A stretch of 64,000 nt of DNA from Planctomycetota bacterium (GTDB taxonomy: Bacteria; Planctomycetota; UBA1135; GCA-002686595), in contig JAJDEW010000016.1 in NCBI GenBank assembly GCA_029259595.1, positions 1 through 64,000 on the forward strand, written 5' to 3'. The position numbers and the translations under genes were made by a program. Shown piece by piece: positions 8,931 through 18,485 of this stretch (position 1 is its first letter; each line of letters starts with the position of its first letter). Below the pieces are notes generated by a model. The model was not told the DNA's origin. It made no database searches and saw only the letters and a list, made by a program, of their open reading frames with translations.

Positions 8931-9871
8931 TTCGGCTCCTCGTCTCCGGTTGAAAGGGACTTGATGTAGGCGATCAGCTGCAGGATCTCGTCCTCGGAGA
9001 CCTGGCCTTCGTAGGTCGGCATCAACTCTTCGAAGCCCGCGACGATGTGGCTCTTGGGCTCGAGGATCGACTGGCGCGCGTAGTTCTCGTCGAAGATCAC
9101 GGTCTGGCCGTCCCGCATGCGGACCTGTTCGCCGAAGCGCCCGGCGAGGTCCGGCCCGCGCTGGCCCGAGCCGGCGGCGTGGCACGTTGCACAGCGCAGG
9201 TTCTCGAACAAGACCTTGCCCGCCTCGACGGGGTTGCGCCCGGCGGGATTGCCCGCGAGCCAGGCCTCGTAGGCGGCGGGTTCCAGGACGACGATCTCAC
9301 CGATCATCTGTGAATGCTTCGTGCCGCAGTACTCGGCGCAGAACAGGTGATAAGTCCCGGTCTTCGTCGCTTCGAACCAGAGCTGCGAATACATCCCGGG
9401 AACGACGTCCTGCTTGACGCGGAAGGCGGGGACGTAGAAGTCGTGGATCACGTCCTCGGACGTCATCGTCAGGATGACGGCCTGACCCTTCGGGACGTGC
9501 AGGGAATTGATCTCGCGATGGCCGGTCGGATGCTGGAGCTTCCACATCCACTGCTTGCCGGTGACGAAGACCTCCATGCCCTCGGTCGGCACCGTGCGGA
9601 CGTCGAAGAAGACCTTCGCGCTCCAGCCGAAGACGAAGAGCACGATCAGCAGCGGAATGGCCGACCAGAGGATCTCGAGCGCGATCGAACCGTGCACCTG
9701 CTCCGGGGCGTGTCCGCGCCCCCGGCGGTAGCGAACGGAGAAGATCAAGAGCGCCGCCGAGATCAGGCCGACGAAGAAGATCGTGACGACGACCAGGAAG
9801 AGGTAGATCGCGTCGACTCGACCCGCGACCGTCGAGGCCGCTTCGGGGAAGAAGGAGAAGTCCTCGAACAC
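8927..9871 (-). CDS. coxB: Cytochrome c oxidase subunit II with fused cytochrome c domain
   Basis: 314 aa from GTG 9871. There are two membrane helices (about residues 22-47 and 66-85). A cupredoxin domain follows, with the CuA site [11 protein letters not shown] plus an upstream His in [11 protein letters not shown]. The C-terminal cytochrome c domain has CATCH and an axial Met in [10 protein letters not shown]. The fused heme domain makes this a caa3-type oxidase that accepts electrons directly from an upstream cytochrome, here probably the monoheme or pentaheme subunits of alternative complex III. The start lies 1 base after the SCO stop, and the stop overlaps coxI. Confidence 0.95.
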   Translation of the reverse strand: MFEDFSFFPEAASTVAGRVDAIYLFLVVVTIFFVGLISAALLIFSVRYRRGRGHAPEQVHGSIALEILWSAIPLLIVLFVFGWSAKVFFDVRTVPTEGMEVFVTGKQWMWKLQHPTGHREINSLHVPKGQAVILTMTSEDVIHDFYVPAFRVKQDVVPGMYSQLWFEATKTGTYHLFCAEYCGTKHSQMIGEIVVLEPAAYEAWLAGNPAGRNPVEAGKVLFENLRCATCHAAGSGQRGPDLAGRFGEQVRMRDGQTVIFDENYARQSILEPKSHIVAGFEELMPTYEGQVSEDEILQLIAYIKSLSTGDEEPK

Positions 9872-9872
9872 G

Positions 9873-10676
9873 TCAGACTCCTCCCATGGCCGGCTTGCGA
9901 CGCTCGCGCCACAGCATGCGCGCGATGAACGCGCCGAGCACGAACACCGTGAACAGGCCGGCCGTTCGGATCGTGGCGAGGATCGCGAAGCCGTAGGCGC
10001 CCTTGGTCGGGTCGTATTGGAAGCAGCGCAGGACGAGTTGATCGAGCGGCGTGCCGACCGTGCCCGCAGAGGCCTCGATCAGCGCGAACTTGACGTCGCG
10101 GGGCGCGAACTCGGTGCCGAAGAGCGTGCGGCTGAGGACGCCGTCGGGCGTCACGATCGCGATCCCCGCGGGGTGGGCGTATTCGCCGGTCTCTTCGACG
10201 AAGGTGTAGCGATAGCCGACGGCTTCGGCCACGGCGTCGATCGCCGGCGTCGCGCCGACCAGAAAGTGCCAGCCGGGTTCGGTGTCGGGACGCCCGTAAG
10301 CCTGGAGCGTGGAAGCGAGCTTCGCTGCGGCCAGCTCGTGACCCTCGTTCGGGTCGATGCCGAGCGCGACGATGTCGAAGTCCGTGCCGGGCTCGAGCGA
10401 CAGGGCGCGCAGGCTCTGCACGAGTCCCTCGAGCACCAGATTGCACAGCATCGGGCACTCGTAGTAGATCAGGGCCAGGACGACCGGCCGCTCACCGACG
10501 ACGTCAGCGAGCGTGATCGGGCGACCGCGCTGGTCCACGAAGGCGGTGTCGAGCGCGAGCTGTGCGCCGAGCCGGTTCTCCCAGTCGATGTCGGGCAGCG
10601 CCGGCGGACCGTAGGTCTGGGCAGCCGGCGTGGCCGCCAGGAACACGGCGCCGAAGGTCGCAACGAGAGCCTTCAT
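9873..10676 (-). CDS. SCO1/SenC-family copper chaperone of the oxidase operon
   Basis: 267 aa. A signal peptide (MKALVATFGAVFLAATPAAQ) is followed by a SCO thioredoxin fold with the copper motif ALIYYECPMLCN (CxxxC) and the distal His in YAHPAGIAIVTPDG. There is an extra C-terminal membrane helix (GLFTVFVLGAFIARML, residues about 240-256), so this member is anchored at its C-terminus. Its role is delivery of copper to the CuA site of CoxB, encoded immediately downstream. It has normal Cys codons at both ligand positions, unlike the SCO at 3629-4273. It sits between the small act-cluster membrane gene and coxII. Confidence 0.93.
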   Translation of the reverse strand: MKALVATFGAVFLAATPAAQTYGPPALPDIDWENRLGAQLALDTAFVDQRGRPITLADVVGERPVVLALIYYECPMLCNLVLEGLVQSLRALSLEPGTDFDIVALGIDPNEGHELAAAKLASTLQAYGRPDTEPGWHFLVGATPAIDAVAEAVGYRYTFVEETGEYAHPAGIAIVTPDGVLSRTLFGTEFAPRDVKFALIEASAGTVGTPLDQLVLRCFQYDPTKGAYGFAILATIRTAGLFTVFVLGAFIARMLWRERRKPAMGGV

Positions 10677-11050
10677 CGCTCGCCCTCCACCGCCACGACC
10701 TCGAGCTGGGGCAGGCCGCCTTCGGACACGAGCATCATGGCCCGCTCGAGCGGAATGCGGACGATGCCGTTCGTGCGGTCGACCCAAGCGTGCTGGCCCA
10801 GGATGTCGTCCTCCCAGGCCCGCAGGGCGCGGACCTCGGTCGTCGACGTGGCCTGCAAGAGCGGCTCGTTCGGGCGCTCGCGGAACGTACCCATCGGGTG
10901 TGTGCGCTCGCTTTCGTCGTCCGGTGCGAAGGCGCGCAAGAGTCCGCTGGCCACGAGGGCCACGACCGCCGTCAACAGGGCGAGGCCGGCGATGAACAGG
11001 ACGAGCGGAGCGGGGCGCGCGTCGCGAGTCTCGTAGCGCGGCGTGCTCAT
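10673..11050 (-). CDS. Small membrane-anchored protein of the act-cox cluster
   Basis: 125 aa from ATG 11050, overlapping the actF stop (ATGA). One N-terminal helix (PLVLFIAGLALLTAVVALVASGLL, residues about 15-38) is followed by a periplasmic tail with a conserved-looking AWVDRTNGIVRIPLERAMMLV segment. Similar short proteins are remembered from alternative-complex-III/caa3 loci in other phyla, where they have no assigned function. Position between ActF and the SCO copper chaperone suggests an assembly or linking role in the supercomplex; this is inference. Confidence 0.8.
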   Translation of the reverse strand: MSTPRYETRDARPAPLVLFIAGLALLTAVVALVASGLLRAFAPDDESERTHPMGTFRERPNEPLLQATSTTEVRALRAWEDDILGQHAWVDRTNGIVRIPLERAMMLVSEGGLPQLEVVAVEGER

Positions 11051-12225
11051 GACTGGGGCGCCTCCTCGAGCTGCTTCAGGAGCTTGCCGTGCAGCGAGAT
11101 CAGCGGGCGACCGCGCAGGTTGCGCGTGAAGAGCCCGATCCAGATGCCGCCGATCGCGACGGGCGCCGCGACGTCGAGCCACGAGAGGTGCATTTCCCCG
11201 TGATGGAAGGACGGCGCGATCAGCCAGACGTAGTCGACGAAGCGCAGCAGGAAGAGCACCGTCGCCAGCCGGGCGAGCGTCGTCGCCGTCCGCTTGTTCC
11301 GGCGCGACAACAGAATGAAGAACGGCGCCGCGAAGTGGCAGACGACCAGCACGAGCGCCATGACCTGCCAACCGTTCTGCGTCCGCGTGAGGTAGTAGGG
11401 CGTCTCCTCGGGCAGGTTGCCCGACCACACGATCAAGAACTGCGAGAACGAGATGTAGGCCCACAGCATCACGAACGCGAGCATCAGGTTGCCCAAGTCG
11501 TGGAAGTGGCTCTTCTCGATCCAGCGCGAGAACGGGTCGTGGCGGACGAGCCGTGAGCAGACGATCACCGCCAGGCAGAGGGTGCTGAGGCCTTGTCCGA
11601 TGATGAAGTGGACGCCGTAGATCGTCGAGAACCAGTGCGGCTCGAGCGACATGCCCCAGTCGAAGGACGCGAAGCTCATCGTCAGGAAGTAGAGCACGAG
11701 CCCGAAGCCCGACAGGAACCCGATGCGGCGCAATGCCTTCGGGTTCAGCGTGCGGTCGTAGCGCTCGGCCAGTCGGATGAGCTTGCGCGCGAGGAAGATC
11801 CAGATCGCGAAGTACAGGACCGTGCGCACGATGAAGAACGGCACGTTCAGGTACGCCTCCTTGCGCTGCAGGATCTCGTCGTTGGCGACGACGTCCGCGT
11901 GCGACCACTCGTACAGGCTGCCGATGCCGAGCAGGATCGGCAGCGCCAGGGCCGCCAGGGCGGGCAGCGTTCGCATCGCGGCTTCGAGCAAGCGCTTGAT
12001 CGTGAAGCCCCAGGCCCCGCCGGTCATGTTGTGCAGCATGACGATGGCGAGGCTCCCGAGCGCCGGCGCGAGCCAGAACAGGAAGCCGATCAGCCACGAG
12101 CGGAAGAACTGGTCGCGATCGACGAAGAGGCCGACCAGGCACAACACAGCCGCGCCGCCGCCGACGCGGAAGGCGGTGCGCTGCAGGCGCTCGAGGTTGT
12201 GGGCCAGAGGTGTCGTTGCGCTCAT
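11047..12225 (-). CDS. actF: Alternative complex III subunit ActF (quinol:cytochrome c oxidoreductase membrane subunit)
   Basis: 392 aa, about ten membrane segments, NrfD/PsrC-related and shorter than ActC. Recognisable parts are WSHADVVANDEILQRKEAYLN, SFASFDWGMSLEPHWFSTIYGVHF and SQFLIVWSGNLPEETPYYL, all typical of ActF. The subunit pairs with ActC in the membrane core. ATG 12225 overlaps the actE stop, and the stop overlaps the next gene. Confidence 0.93.
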   Translation of the reverse strand: MSATTPLAHNLERLQRTAFRVGGGAAVLCLVGLFVDRDQFFRSWLIGFLFWLAPALGSLAIVMLHNMTGGAWGFTIKRLLEAAMRTLPALAALALPILLGIGSLYEWSHADVVANDEILQRKEAYLNVPFFIVRTVLYFAIWIFLARKLIRLAERYDRTLNPKALRRIGFLSGFGLVLYFLTMSFASFDWGMSLEPHWFSTIYGVHFIIGQGLSTLCLAVIVCSRLVRHDPFSRWIEKSHFHDLGNLMLAFVMLWAYISFSQFLIVWSGNLPEETPYYLTRTQNGWQVMALVLVVCHFAAPFFILLSRRNKRTATTLARLATVLFLLRFVDYVWLIAPSFHHGEMHLSWLDVAAPVAIGGIWIGLFTRNLRGRPLISLHGKLLKQLEEAPQS

Positions 12226-12794
12226 CGCTGGTCCTCGAGCTTCGACCGGGATTCGGGCGCGACCTCGGCGAGCGTGGCGTGCTGGCTGAGCTGGAGCGTG
12301 CGCACGTAAGCCGCGATCGCCCAGCGGTCCGCGACGGGAACCCGGTCGGCGACGTCGATCATCGCACCGAAGCCGCGCGTCATCACGTCGAAGAAGTAGC
12401 CGAGCGGCACCTGCTGGAGGCGCTCGATGTGGAAGCTCGGCGGCTGCTTCATGCCGCGCCGGACGACCATGCCTTCTCCGTATCCCGCCCGGTCGTGGCA
12501 GGCCGAGCAGAAGATGTCGAAGCGCTCGCGGCCGCGCTCGAGCAGCTCGCGCGTGAGCGGCATGGGCAGGCTGTTCGCGAAGGCGCCGTCGATGCGCCCG
12601 GTCGCGAGGTGCGGGTCCAGCTGCAGCTCGCCGCGCGCGATCGTCCCTTCGACTTGATGCCGCGCGGACAGGCCGTCGGCGAAGAACGAGCTGCCCTCGA
12701 GCGCTTCGAAGCGCGGCTGATCGTGCATGTCCTGACGGCAGGCGCTGGCAGCCAGGAGGGTCGCGGCCAGGCAGAGTCGACGCAGGGCCTTCAT
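12222..12794 (-). CDS. actE: Alternative complex III subunit ActE (monoheme cytochrome c lipoprotein)
   Basis: 190 aa. A lipoprotein signal (LAATLLAASAC lipobox, Cys at about residue 19) is followed by a cytochrome c domain. This carries one heme motif, FCSACHDRAGYGEGM, and a probable axial Met in this region or in DVMTRGFGAM. The subunit is periplasmic and membrane-anchored by lipid. It is expected to pass electrons from ActA/ActB towards the cytochrome c domain of CoxB. ATG 12794 overlaps the actD stop by 4 bases. Confidence 0.92.
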   Translation of the reverse strand: MKALRRLCLAATLLAASACRQDMHDQPRFEALEGSSFFADGLSARHQVEGTIARGELQLDPHLATGRIDGAFANSLPMPLTRELLERGRERFDIFCSACHDRAGYGEGMVVRRGMKQPPSFHIERLQQVPLGYFFDVMTRGFGAMIDVADRVPVADRWAIAAYVRTLQLSQHATLAEVAPESRSKLEDQR

Positions 12795-13345
12795 GCGTTC
12801 GGCACCTCCGACAGGCTCAGGGGCGCGAGCTCGCTCAGGAACGCGGTCGCGTTGCCGAGCTCGAAGAGCGGGTCGTGCGCCAGGATCAGGAGGAAGAAGC
12901 GATCCGCGCTGGCCTGCTCGAACTCGTCGATCTCGAACAGCGGGTGATGCGGCCGCGGCAGTCCGTTCAAGGCCAGCATGCCGAGCACGGCCGTGGCCGC
13001 AGCGAACAGGATCGTCAGCTCGAACGTGATGATGATGAACGACGGCCAGCTGTTGAGCGGGCGTCCGCCGACATTCAGCGGGTAGTGGACGACCGACGCG
13101 AAGTACTGCATCCCGAAGCCGACCAGCGCGCCGACGATCCCGCCGCACAGCACCAGCTCGGGCAAGCGGCTCTTGTGCCCGAGCGCGTGCCACACGTCGT
13201 GCATCGGCAGCGGCGTGTAGGCCTCGAGCTTCTCGTAGCCCGCCGCGCGGGTCTTCTCGATGGCCTCGAGCAGGCTGGCGCCGTCGGGGAACTCGGCCAG
13301 GACCCCGAAGCATGGCGTGTCGATCTTGTGGTCGCGCCAGAACAT
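12791..13345 (-). CDS. actD: Alternative complex III subunit ActD (DUF3341)
   Basis: 184 aa. A soluble N-terminal region (FGVLAEFPDGASLLEAIEK, then YEKLEAYTPLPMHDV) precedes two membrane helices (about residues 65-85 and 105-128). This is the DUF3341/ActD architecture. It is a structural membrane subunit of alternative complex III without cofactors. ATG 13345 touches the actC stop, and the stop overlaps actE. Confidence 0.92.
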   Translation of the reverse strand: MFWRDHKIDTPCFGVLAEFPDGASLLEAIEKTRAAGYEKLEAYTPLPMHDVWHALGHKSRLPELVLCGGIVGALVGFGMQYFASVVHYPLNVGGRPLNSWPSFIIITFELTILFAAATAVLGMLALNGLPRPHHPLFEIDEFEQASADRFFLLILAHDPLFELGNATAFLSELAPLSLSEVPNA

Positions 13346-14769
13346 CAGGCCTGCTCCTCCGGCCCCGCGCCGTCCACCGGCGCCGCATCAGCGTCCTTGT
13401 CGTGCGGCGCCGCCTCGCCGCCGGGGACGAGCGTGCGCATCTCGAAGATCGAGATCATCGGCAGGAAGCGGATGAACAGGAACAACAGAGCCGCGAACAG
13501 GCCCATCGTTCCGATGAACAGGGACCAGTCCCAGATCGTGCCCGAGTAGGTGTCCCAGCTCGAGGGCAAGAAGTCGCGACTGAGGCTCGTGACGACGATG
13601 ACGAAGCGCTCGAGCCACATCCCCACATTGACGACGAGGCAGATCACGAATAGGGCGACGACGCTCGAACGCACCTTCTTGAGCCACAGGAACTGGGGCA
13701 CGATGACGTTGGAGACGATCAGCGCCCAGTAGAACGGCGCGTAGGGCCCGACCATGCGATTCCAGGCCATCCCGCGCTCGTAGTCGTTCGCGCTGTACCA
13801 GGCGAAGAAGGCCTCCATCGTGTAGCCGTAGGCGACGATCAGTCCCGTCGCGAGGATCACCTTCGCCATGTTCTGCAGGTGGCGCATGGTGATGAAGTCC
13901 TGCAGCCCGTACACCTTGCGCAGCGGGATCGCGAGCGTCATCACCATCGCGAAGCCCGAGTAGATCGCGCCGGCGACGAAGTAGGGCGGGAAGATCGTCG
14001 CGTGCCAGCCGGGGATGACCGACACCGCGAAATCGAGCGAGACGACGGTGTGCACCGACACGACGAGCGGCGTCGCCAGCCCGGCGAGCAGCAGATAGGC
14101 CGTCTCGTAGCGCTCCCAGTGCCGCGCCGCCCCGCGCCAGCCGAGGGCCAGCATCCCGTAGATCACCCGGAAGACCTTCGACTTCGCCCCGTCGCGCAGC
14201 GTCGCGAAGTCGGGGATCAGGCCCACGTACCAGAACATGGCCGAGACCGTCGCGTAGGTCGACACCGCGAAGACGTCCCACAGCAAGGGCGAGCGGAACT
14301 GCGGCCACAGCGCCATCGTGTTCGGGTACGGCACCAGCCAGTAGGCGAGCCAGGGCCGGCCGACGTGCAGCAAGGGGAAGACCCCCGCGCAGGCGACCGC
14401 GAACAGCGTCATCGCTTCGGCGAAGCGGTTGATCGACGTGCGCCAGTCCTGCCGGAACAGCAGCAGGATGGCCGAGATCAAGGTGCCGGCATGGCCGATC
14501 CCGATCCACCACACGAAGTTGATGATCGCGAAGCCCCAGCCCACCGGAACGTTCAGGCCCCAGATCCCGGTGCCCTTCAAGAGCAGCATCGTGATCGAGG
14601 TCAAGAGCACCATCACCAGTGCGAACGCGATCCCGAAGCCTACGAACCAACCCCGCGGCGTGTGACGTCGCAGGACGATCGAGGTGATCTTGTCCGTGAT
14701 GCTCGCGTGGGTGTGACCGGGGGCGATCACCGCGGGCCGCGCGGGTTCCTTCGGGGGTGCGGGCTGCAA
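13345..14769 (-). CDS. actC: Alternative complex III subunit ActC (NrfD/PsrC-like quinone-binding membrane protein)
   Basis: 474 aa from TTG 14769, 3 bases after actB. About ten membrane segments are predicted, e.g. GWFVGFGIAFALVMVLL, WWIGIGHAGTLISAILLLF and VVNVGMWLERFVIVV. The WWIGIGHAGT and MWLERF motifs are typical of NrfD/PsrC-family quinol-oxidising subunits. This is the probable quinol-oxidation site of complex III. A charged, Ala/Asp-rich tail (DKDADAAPVDGAGPEEQA) ends the protein. Confidence 0.94.
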   Translation of the reverse strand: MQPAPPKEPARPAVIAPGHTHASITDKITSIVLRRHTPRGWFVGFGIAFALVMVLLTSITMLLLKGTGIWGLNVPVGWGFAIINFVWWIGIGHAGTLISAILLLFRQDWRTSINRFAEAMTLFAVACAGVFPLLHVGRPWLAYWLVPYPNTMALWPQFRSPLLWDVFAVSTYATVSAMFWYVGLIPDFATLRDGAKSKVFRVIYGMLALGWRGAARHWERYETAYLLLAGLATPLVVSVHTVVSLDFAVSVIPGWHATIFPPYFVAGAIYSGFAMVMTLAIPLRKVYGLQDFITMRHLQNMAKVILATGLIVAYGYTMEAFFAWYSANDYERGMAWNRMVGPYAPFYWALIVSNVIVPQFLWLKKVRSSVVALFVICLVVNVGMWLERFVIVVTSLSRDFLPSSWDTYSGTIWDWSLFIGTMGLFAALLFLFIRFLPMISIFEMRTLVPGGEAAPHDKDADAAPVDGAGPEEQA

Positions 14770-14772
14770 GGC

Positions 14773-17700
14773 CTACTCGGGGCGCAGGTCGGGGTTGGGA
14801 TTGCGGAGCTTGGCGAGGTACGTCGTTCGCGGGCGCGTGCCGAGCTCCTCGAGGAGTCCGTAGTGATGGGGTTGTGCGCGTTCGCGCGCGACGACGCTGG
14901 CGGCGTCGTTGAGGTTGCCGAAGGCGATCGCTTGCGTGGGGCAGGCCTGCTGGCAGGCCGTCGTCACCTCGCCGTCGACGATCGCGCGGCCGCCGTCCTT
15001 CTTGGCCTCGATCCGGACGGAGCTGATGCGCTGGACGCAGTAGGTGCACTTCTCCATGACGCCCCGCGAGCGGACGGTCACGTCGGGGTTGTTCCCCAGC
15101 TTGAGCGACTCGGTCTCGTAGTCGGCGTAGGGGAAGAAGTTGAAGCGCCGCACCTTGTACGGACAGTTGTTCGAGCAGTAGCGCGTGCCGATGCAGCGGT
15201 TGTAGACCATCTCGTTGAGGCCTTCCGAGCTGTGCACGGTGGCTCCGACGGGGCAGACGACCTCGCACGGGGCATTCTCGCAGTGCATGCACGGCACGGG
15301 CTGGTGCAACGCCAGGAGTTGGCCGGTCTCCGCCTCTTCCTCGTAGTAACGGTCGATGCGCAGCCAATGCATCTCGCGACCCTTCCCGACTTCGGTCTTG
15401 CCGACGACCGGGATGTTGTTCTCGGACTGACACGCGATCATGCAGGCGTTGCAGCCGATGCACGCGTTGAGATCGATGACCATGCCCCAGGCGTTGCCCT
15501 CGTAGGCCACTTCCGGGTACATCGAGAGTTCGTTCGGATCGTGCGCGCCGTGGTGCGCGCCCAGCGCCTCGGGGTTCGCGCGAAAGCGGTCGAACGTGGC
15601 GACGCGCAGGATGTCGCGCCCCTCCATCGAGGCGTGGTCCTGGACGCTGACGAGCTCGGTGGACGCGCCCGTCGGCTCGAGCAGGGCGCCCGGCACGGTC
15701 CACGGCGTGTGCGACGAGCGCAGGCCGTAAGCATCGACACCGACCCCGCGCGCCAGCTCGCCGCCCTTCGTGCGCCCGTAGCCGAGGTGCAGCGTCGCCG
15801 TCTGCTGGGGATGTCCCGGCACGATCCAGACCGGCGCGGCGATGGAGCGCTCGCCGGCTGTCACGCGTACGACGTCGCCGTTCTCGACGTCGAGCTGCGC
15901 TGCGTCCTCGGCCGCGAGCCAGAGCGCGTTGTCCCAGGCCATGCGTGTCAGCGGGCGCGGCAACTCCTGCAACCAGCCGTTGTTCGCGAAGCGGCCGTCG
16001 TAGACGCTCGGGTCGGGCCGCAGGGCGATCTCGATGCCGGGGATCGACGGCGTGGCGGGACCGATGTCGAGCCGCGGCAAGAGCGCCACGTCGAGCGGCG
16101 GCGGCGCGCTGCCGGGCACGAGACCGTCGTGCAGCGCGGTCTGCCAGAAGCGGTCGAATTCGGGTCCTTCGTCCAGGCCCGCACGCGCGCGCCAGAAGCG
16201 CTTCAGAAGGTCGTGCGCGCTGACGCCGGCCTCGCCGGACATGGCGGCCACCAGCTCGTGCGTGGTCTTGCCGCCGTACAGCGGTGCGATCAGGGGCTGA
16301 ACCAGGCTCGCGGTCCCGTCGAGGCTGCGCGTGTCGCTCCAGCTCTCGAGGAAGTGCGCCTCGGGCAGGTGCCAATGACAGACGCGCGAGGTCTCGTCCT
16401 CGTGCGACGAGAGGTGCACGCGGAACGGCACGGACGTGAGCGATTGGCTGAACTCGAGGTCGCGCGGGGCGTCGAAGACGGGGTTTCCACCCAGCAGAAA
16501 GAGCCCCTCGACGGATCCGGCGCGCATCGCGTCGACCAGCTGGCGCATCGAATCGGTGACCGAACGCGAGTCCGGCTCAAGCGGCGGGTGCAAGAGGACC
16601 GTCTGCCCGTGGTTCTCGAGCGCGCGATTGAGCGCGTGGGCGAGGGCGTGGACGGCAGGGCTCTGGCAGCGTCCCGCGACGACCGCCGAGGTCCGCCGGT
16701 GCGCGGAGAGGTCCGCCGCCAGCGCCTGGACGAAGCGCGCCCGCTCCGGGCCGAGCGTCGGTGCGTCGACGTCGAGTCCGAGCTCCTTCGCCAGCGCGCG
16801 CGCGAGCCCTTCGACCTCCGACGGCTTCACCGCCAGGCGGTGATCGGCCATGGCGCCGCTCGGGTTGGGGGCGCTCTCGATGGCGTACAGACGGCTCATC
16901 GAACTCGTGTCGGCGCGCACGCGCCGCGCCTTGGCGAAGTCGCGCGCCTGACACACGCCGCCGCGGTCGCTCGCCAGGAAGTCGGCGTCGAGCGACAGGA
17001 CCACCGCCGCACGCTCCAGCCGGTAGGACGGAACGACATCGCGTCCGAAGGCGAGCAGCGCTCCCTGGCGTTCGAGATCGCGGTGGATCGGTTGCCAGCG
17101 GTGCACGCGCATCTGCGGCAGTTCGCGCTGCAACGACTCGAGCTGGGCCGCCAGGGTCGGCGAAAGCGTCTCGTTCAACAGGACGTGCAGCCCTTCGCCA
17201 CGCTTGGCGCGAAAGCCGTTCATGCGCCGACCGAGCTCGTCCACGAAGGCTTCCCACGTGCGAATCTGGCCCGCCCCGAGCACGGTGGACGAGCGGTCGG
17301 GATCGTAGAGCGACAGGATCGCGCTCTGAGCGAAGACGTCGGTCGCACCTTTGCTGGAGGGATGATCGGGGTTGCCCTCGACCTTGGTCGGACGCCCCAT
17401 GTGCGACTCGACCAGGAGACCGAGCGCCGAGCCCCAGAGCGTCATGGCCGTGGCGAAGTAGCGCGGCTTGCCGGGGATCGTGAGCTCGGGCGAGCGCGCC
17501 CACGGCACGATGGTCTCGTCCGGTTGGCGCGTGCAGGCCCCCAGGCCGCAGACCGCGAGCGAGCTGCCGGCCAGGCGCAGGAAATCCCGACGCGGCAGGT
17601 TGTCGAGGCCTTCGAGCTGCGAGGGGAAGACGCCGCTCAGAAAGGCGCGCAGCGCGTCCGAGCCCCCGGTTTCGGCCAGGGCCGCCAGACGGTCCCGCAG

Positions 17701-17838
17701 GGAGCGCCCCGGGACGCCCTCGAGCTCGGCCGCGAGCCGCGCGAAGTCCTCCCCGGCCAGCGCCTCGCGCCAGGGGGTGGGGGGGACGAAGGACGTGTCG
17801 TCCGTCGCAGAGCTGGCCTTCGTGCTGTCCGGTTTCAT
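14773..17838 (-). CDS. actB: Alternative complex III subunit ActB (molybdopterin-oxidoreductase-like plus iron-sulfur protein)
   Basis: 1021 aa from ATG 17838, which overlaps the actA stop; a GTG at 17847 would add 3 residues. A Tat-type signal (PRRDFLRLAGSSLAVCGLGAC) lies near residues 80-100 after an N-terminal extension, as usual for ActB. The middle (about residues 110-700) is a MopB-like fold without an obvious molybdenum ligand. The C-terminal 250 residues are a four-cluster ferredoxin module, with CIGCNACMIAC, CMHCENAPCEVVCP, CIGTRYCSNNCP, CTYCVQR and CQQACP. The subunit faces the periplasm and moves electrons from the quinol site to the hemes. Length and motif order match the family. 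Confidence 0.95.
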   Translation of the reverse strand: MKPDSTKASSATDDTSFVPPTPWREALAGEDFARLAAELEGVPGRSLRDRLAALAETGGSDALRAFLSGVFPSQLEGLDNLPRRDFLRLAGSSLAVCGLGACTRQPDETIVPWARSPELTIPGKPRYFATAMTLWGSALGLLVESHMGRPTKVEGNPDHPSSKGATDVFAQSAILSLYDPDRSSTVLGAGQIRTWEAFVDELGRRMNGFRAKRGEGLHVLLNETLSPTLAAQLESLQRELPQMRVHRWQPIHRDLERQGALLAFGRDVVPSYRLERAAVVLSLDADFLASDRGGVCQARDFAKARRVRADTSSMSRLYAIESAPNPSGAMADHRLAVKPSEVEGLARALAKELGLDVDAPTLGPERARFVQALAADLSAHRRTSAVVAGRCQSPAVHALAHALNRALENHGQTVLLHPPLEPDSRSVTDSMRQLVDAMRAGSVEGLFLLGGNPVFDAPRDLEFSQSLTSVPFRVHLSSHEDETSRVCHWHLPEAHFLESWSDTRSLDGTASLVQPLIAPLYGGKTTHELVAAMSGEAGVSAHDLLKRFWRARAGLDEGPEFDRFWQTALHDGLVPGSAPPPLDVALLPRLDIGPATPSIPGIEIALRPDPSVYDGRFANNGWLQELPRPLTRMAWDNALWLAAEDAAQLDVENGDVVRVTAGERSIAAPVWIVPGHPQQTATLHLGYGRTKGGELARGVGVDAYGLRSSHTPWTVPGALLEPTGASTELVSVQDHASMEGRDILRVATFDRFRANPEALGAHHGAHDPNELSMYPEVAYEGNAWGMVIDLNACIGCNACMIACQSENNIPVVGKTEVGKGREMHWLRIDRYYEEEAETGQLLALHQPVPCMHCENAPCEVVCPVGATVHSSEGLNEMVYNRCIGTRYCSNNCPYKVRRFNFFPYADYETESLKLGNNPDVTVRSRGVMEKCTYCVQRISSVRIEAKKDGGRAIVDGEVTTACQQACPTQAIAFGNLNDAASVVARERAQPHHYGLLEELGTRPRTTYLAKLRNPNPDLRPE

Positions 17839-18485
17839 CGGTGGCACACCGAGCAGTCGGTCATGCTCTCCACGTGGTAGTCCATCATGAGCTGCGCGCG
17901 CTGGTTCGCATCGAGCGTGTCCGGGTCCCAGCGCATGTCGAAGATCGAGTCACGCGGGCGTAGGTTCGGGGCCGGATCGCGGTGGCAGGACAGACACCAG
18001 TCCATGTTGAGCGTGTTCACGCGCCACATGAGCGGCATCTGGTCCACGCGTCCGTGGCAGGTCGAGCACCCGACGCCCTTGGCGACGTGGACCGAATGAT
18101 CGAAGTAGGCGAAGTCCGGCAGGTCGTGCACGCGGGTCCATTCGATGGGGCGGTCGTCGCGCAAGCTCGCGCGCACGGGCTCGAGGATCTCCGCGTCCTT
18201 CCAGACGGTCGCATGGCAGCCCATGCAGGTCTTCGTCGCGGGAATCCCGGCGAAGGCGGATTCCTCGACGGTCGAATGGCAGAAGCGACAGTCGATGCCG
18301 AGCCCGGCGACGTGGTGCTTGTGGCTGAACGGGACCGGTTGCTCGCGCGCGACGTTGACCTGCGTCGCGTATGGTGAGCGCAACAGCGTGTCCCAGCCAT
18401 AGATCACGGCACCCAGGAAGAAGATGGCACCAAAGATGCTCACCTTCGAGATCGTGTTGAAGCTCGGATGGAAGATCTGAGCCAT
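17835..18485 (-). CDS. actA: Alternative complex III subunit ActA (pentaheme cytochrome c)
   Basis: 216 aa, first gene of the 12-gene respiratory operon. A membrane anchor (SIFGAIFFLGAVIYGWDTLL, residues about 15-34) precedes five heme-binding motifs: CRFCH, CMGCH, CSTCH, CLSCH and CSVCH. Several extra His residues (FSHKHHVAG, YFDHSVHVAKG) are candidate distal ligands. It is a periplasmic electron-transfer subunit. The promoter should lie in the 18486-18619 gap, shared divergently with the sulfatase-fold gene. Confidence 0.95.
   Translation of the reverse strand: MAQIFHPSFNTISKVSIFGAIFFLGAVIYGWDTLLRSPYATQVNVAREQPVPFSHKHHVAGLGIDCRFCHSTVEESAFAGIPATKTCMGCHATVWKDAEILEPVRASLRDDRPIEWTRVHDLPDFAYFDHSVHVAKGVGCSTCHGRVDQMPLMWRVNTLNMDWCLSCHRDPAPNLRPRDSIFDMRWDPDTLDANQRAQLMMDYHVESMTDCSVCHR

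Noticed and set aside
7260-8969. A 569-codon + strand frame opposite coxI
   Set aside because: The product is a repetitive charged sequence (His/Asp/Arg/Glu) typical of antisense reading; coxI is certain.
13879-17880. A 1333-codon open frame on the + strand, antisense to actB and actC
   Set aside because: Same compositional effect; the minus strand carries ActB and ActC with intact cofactor motifs.
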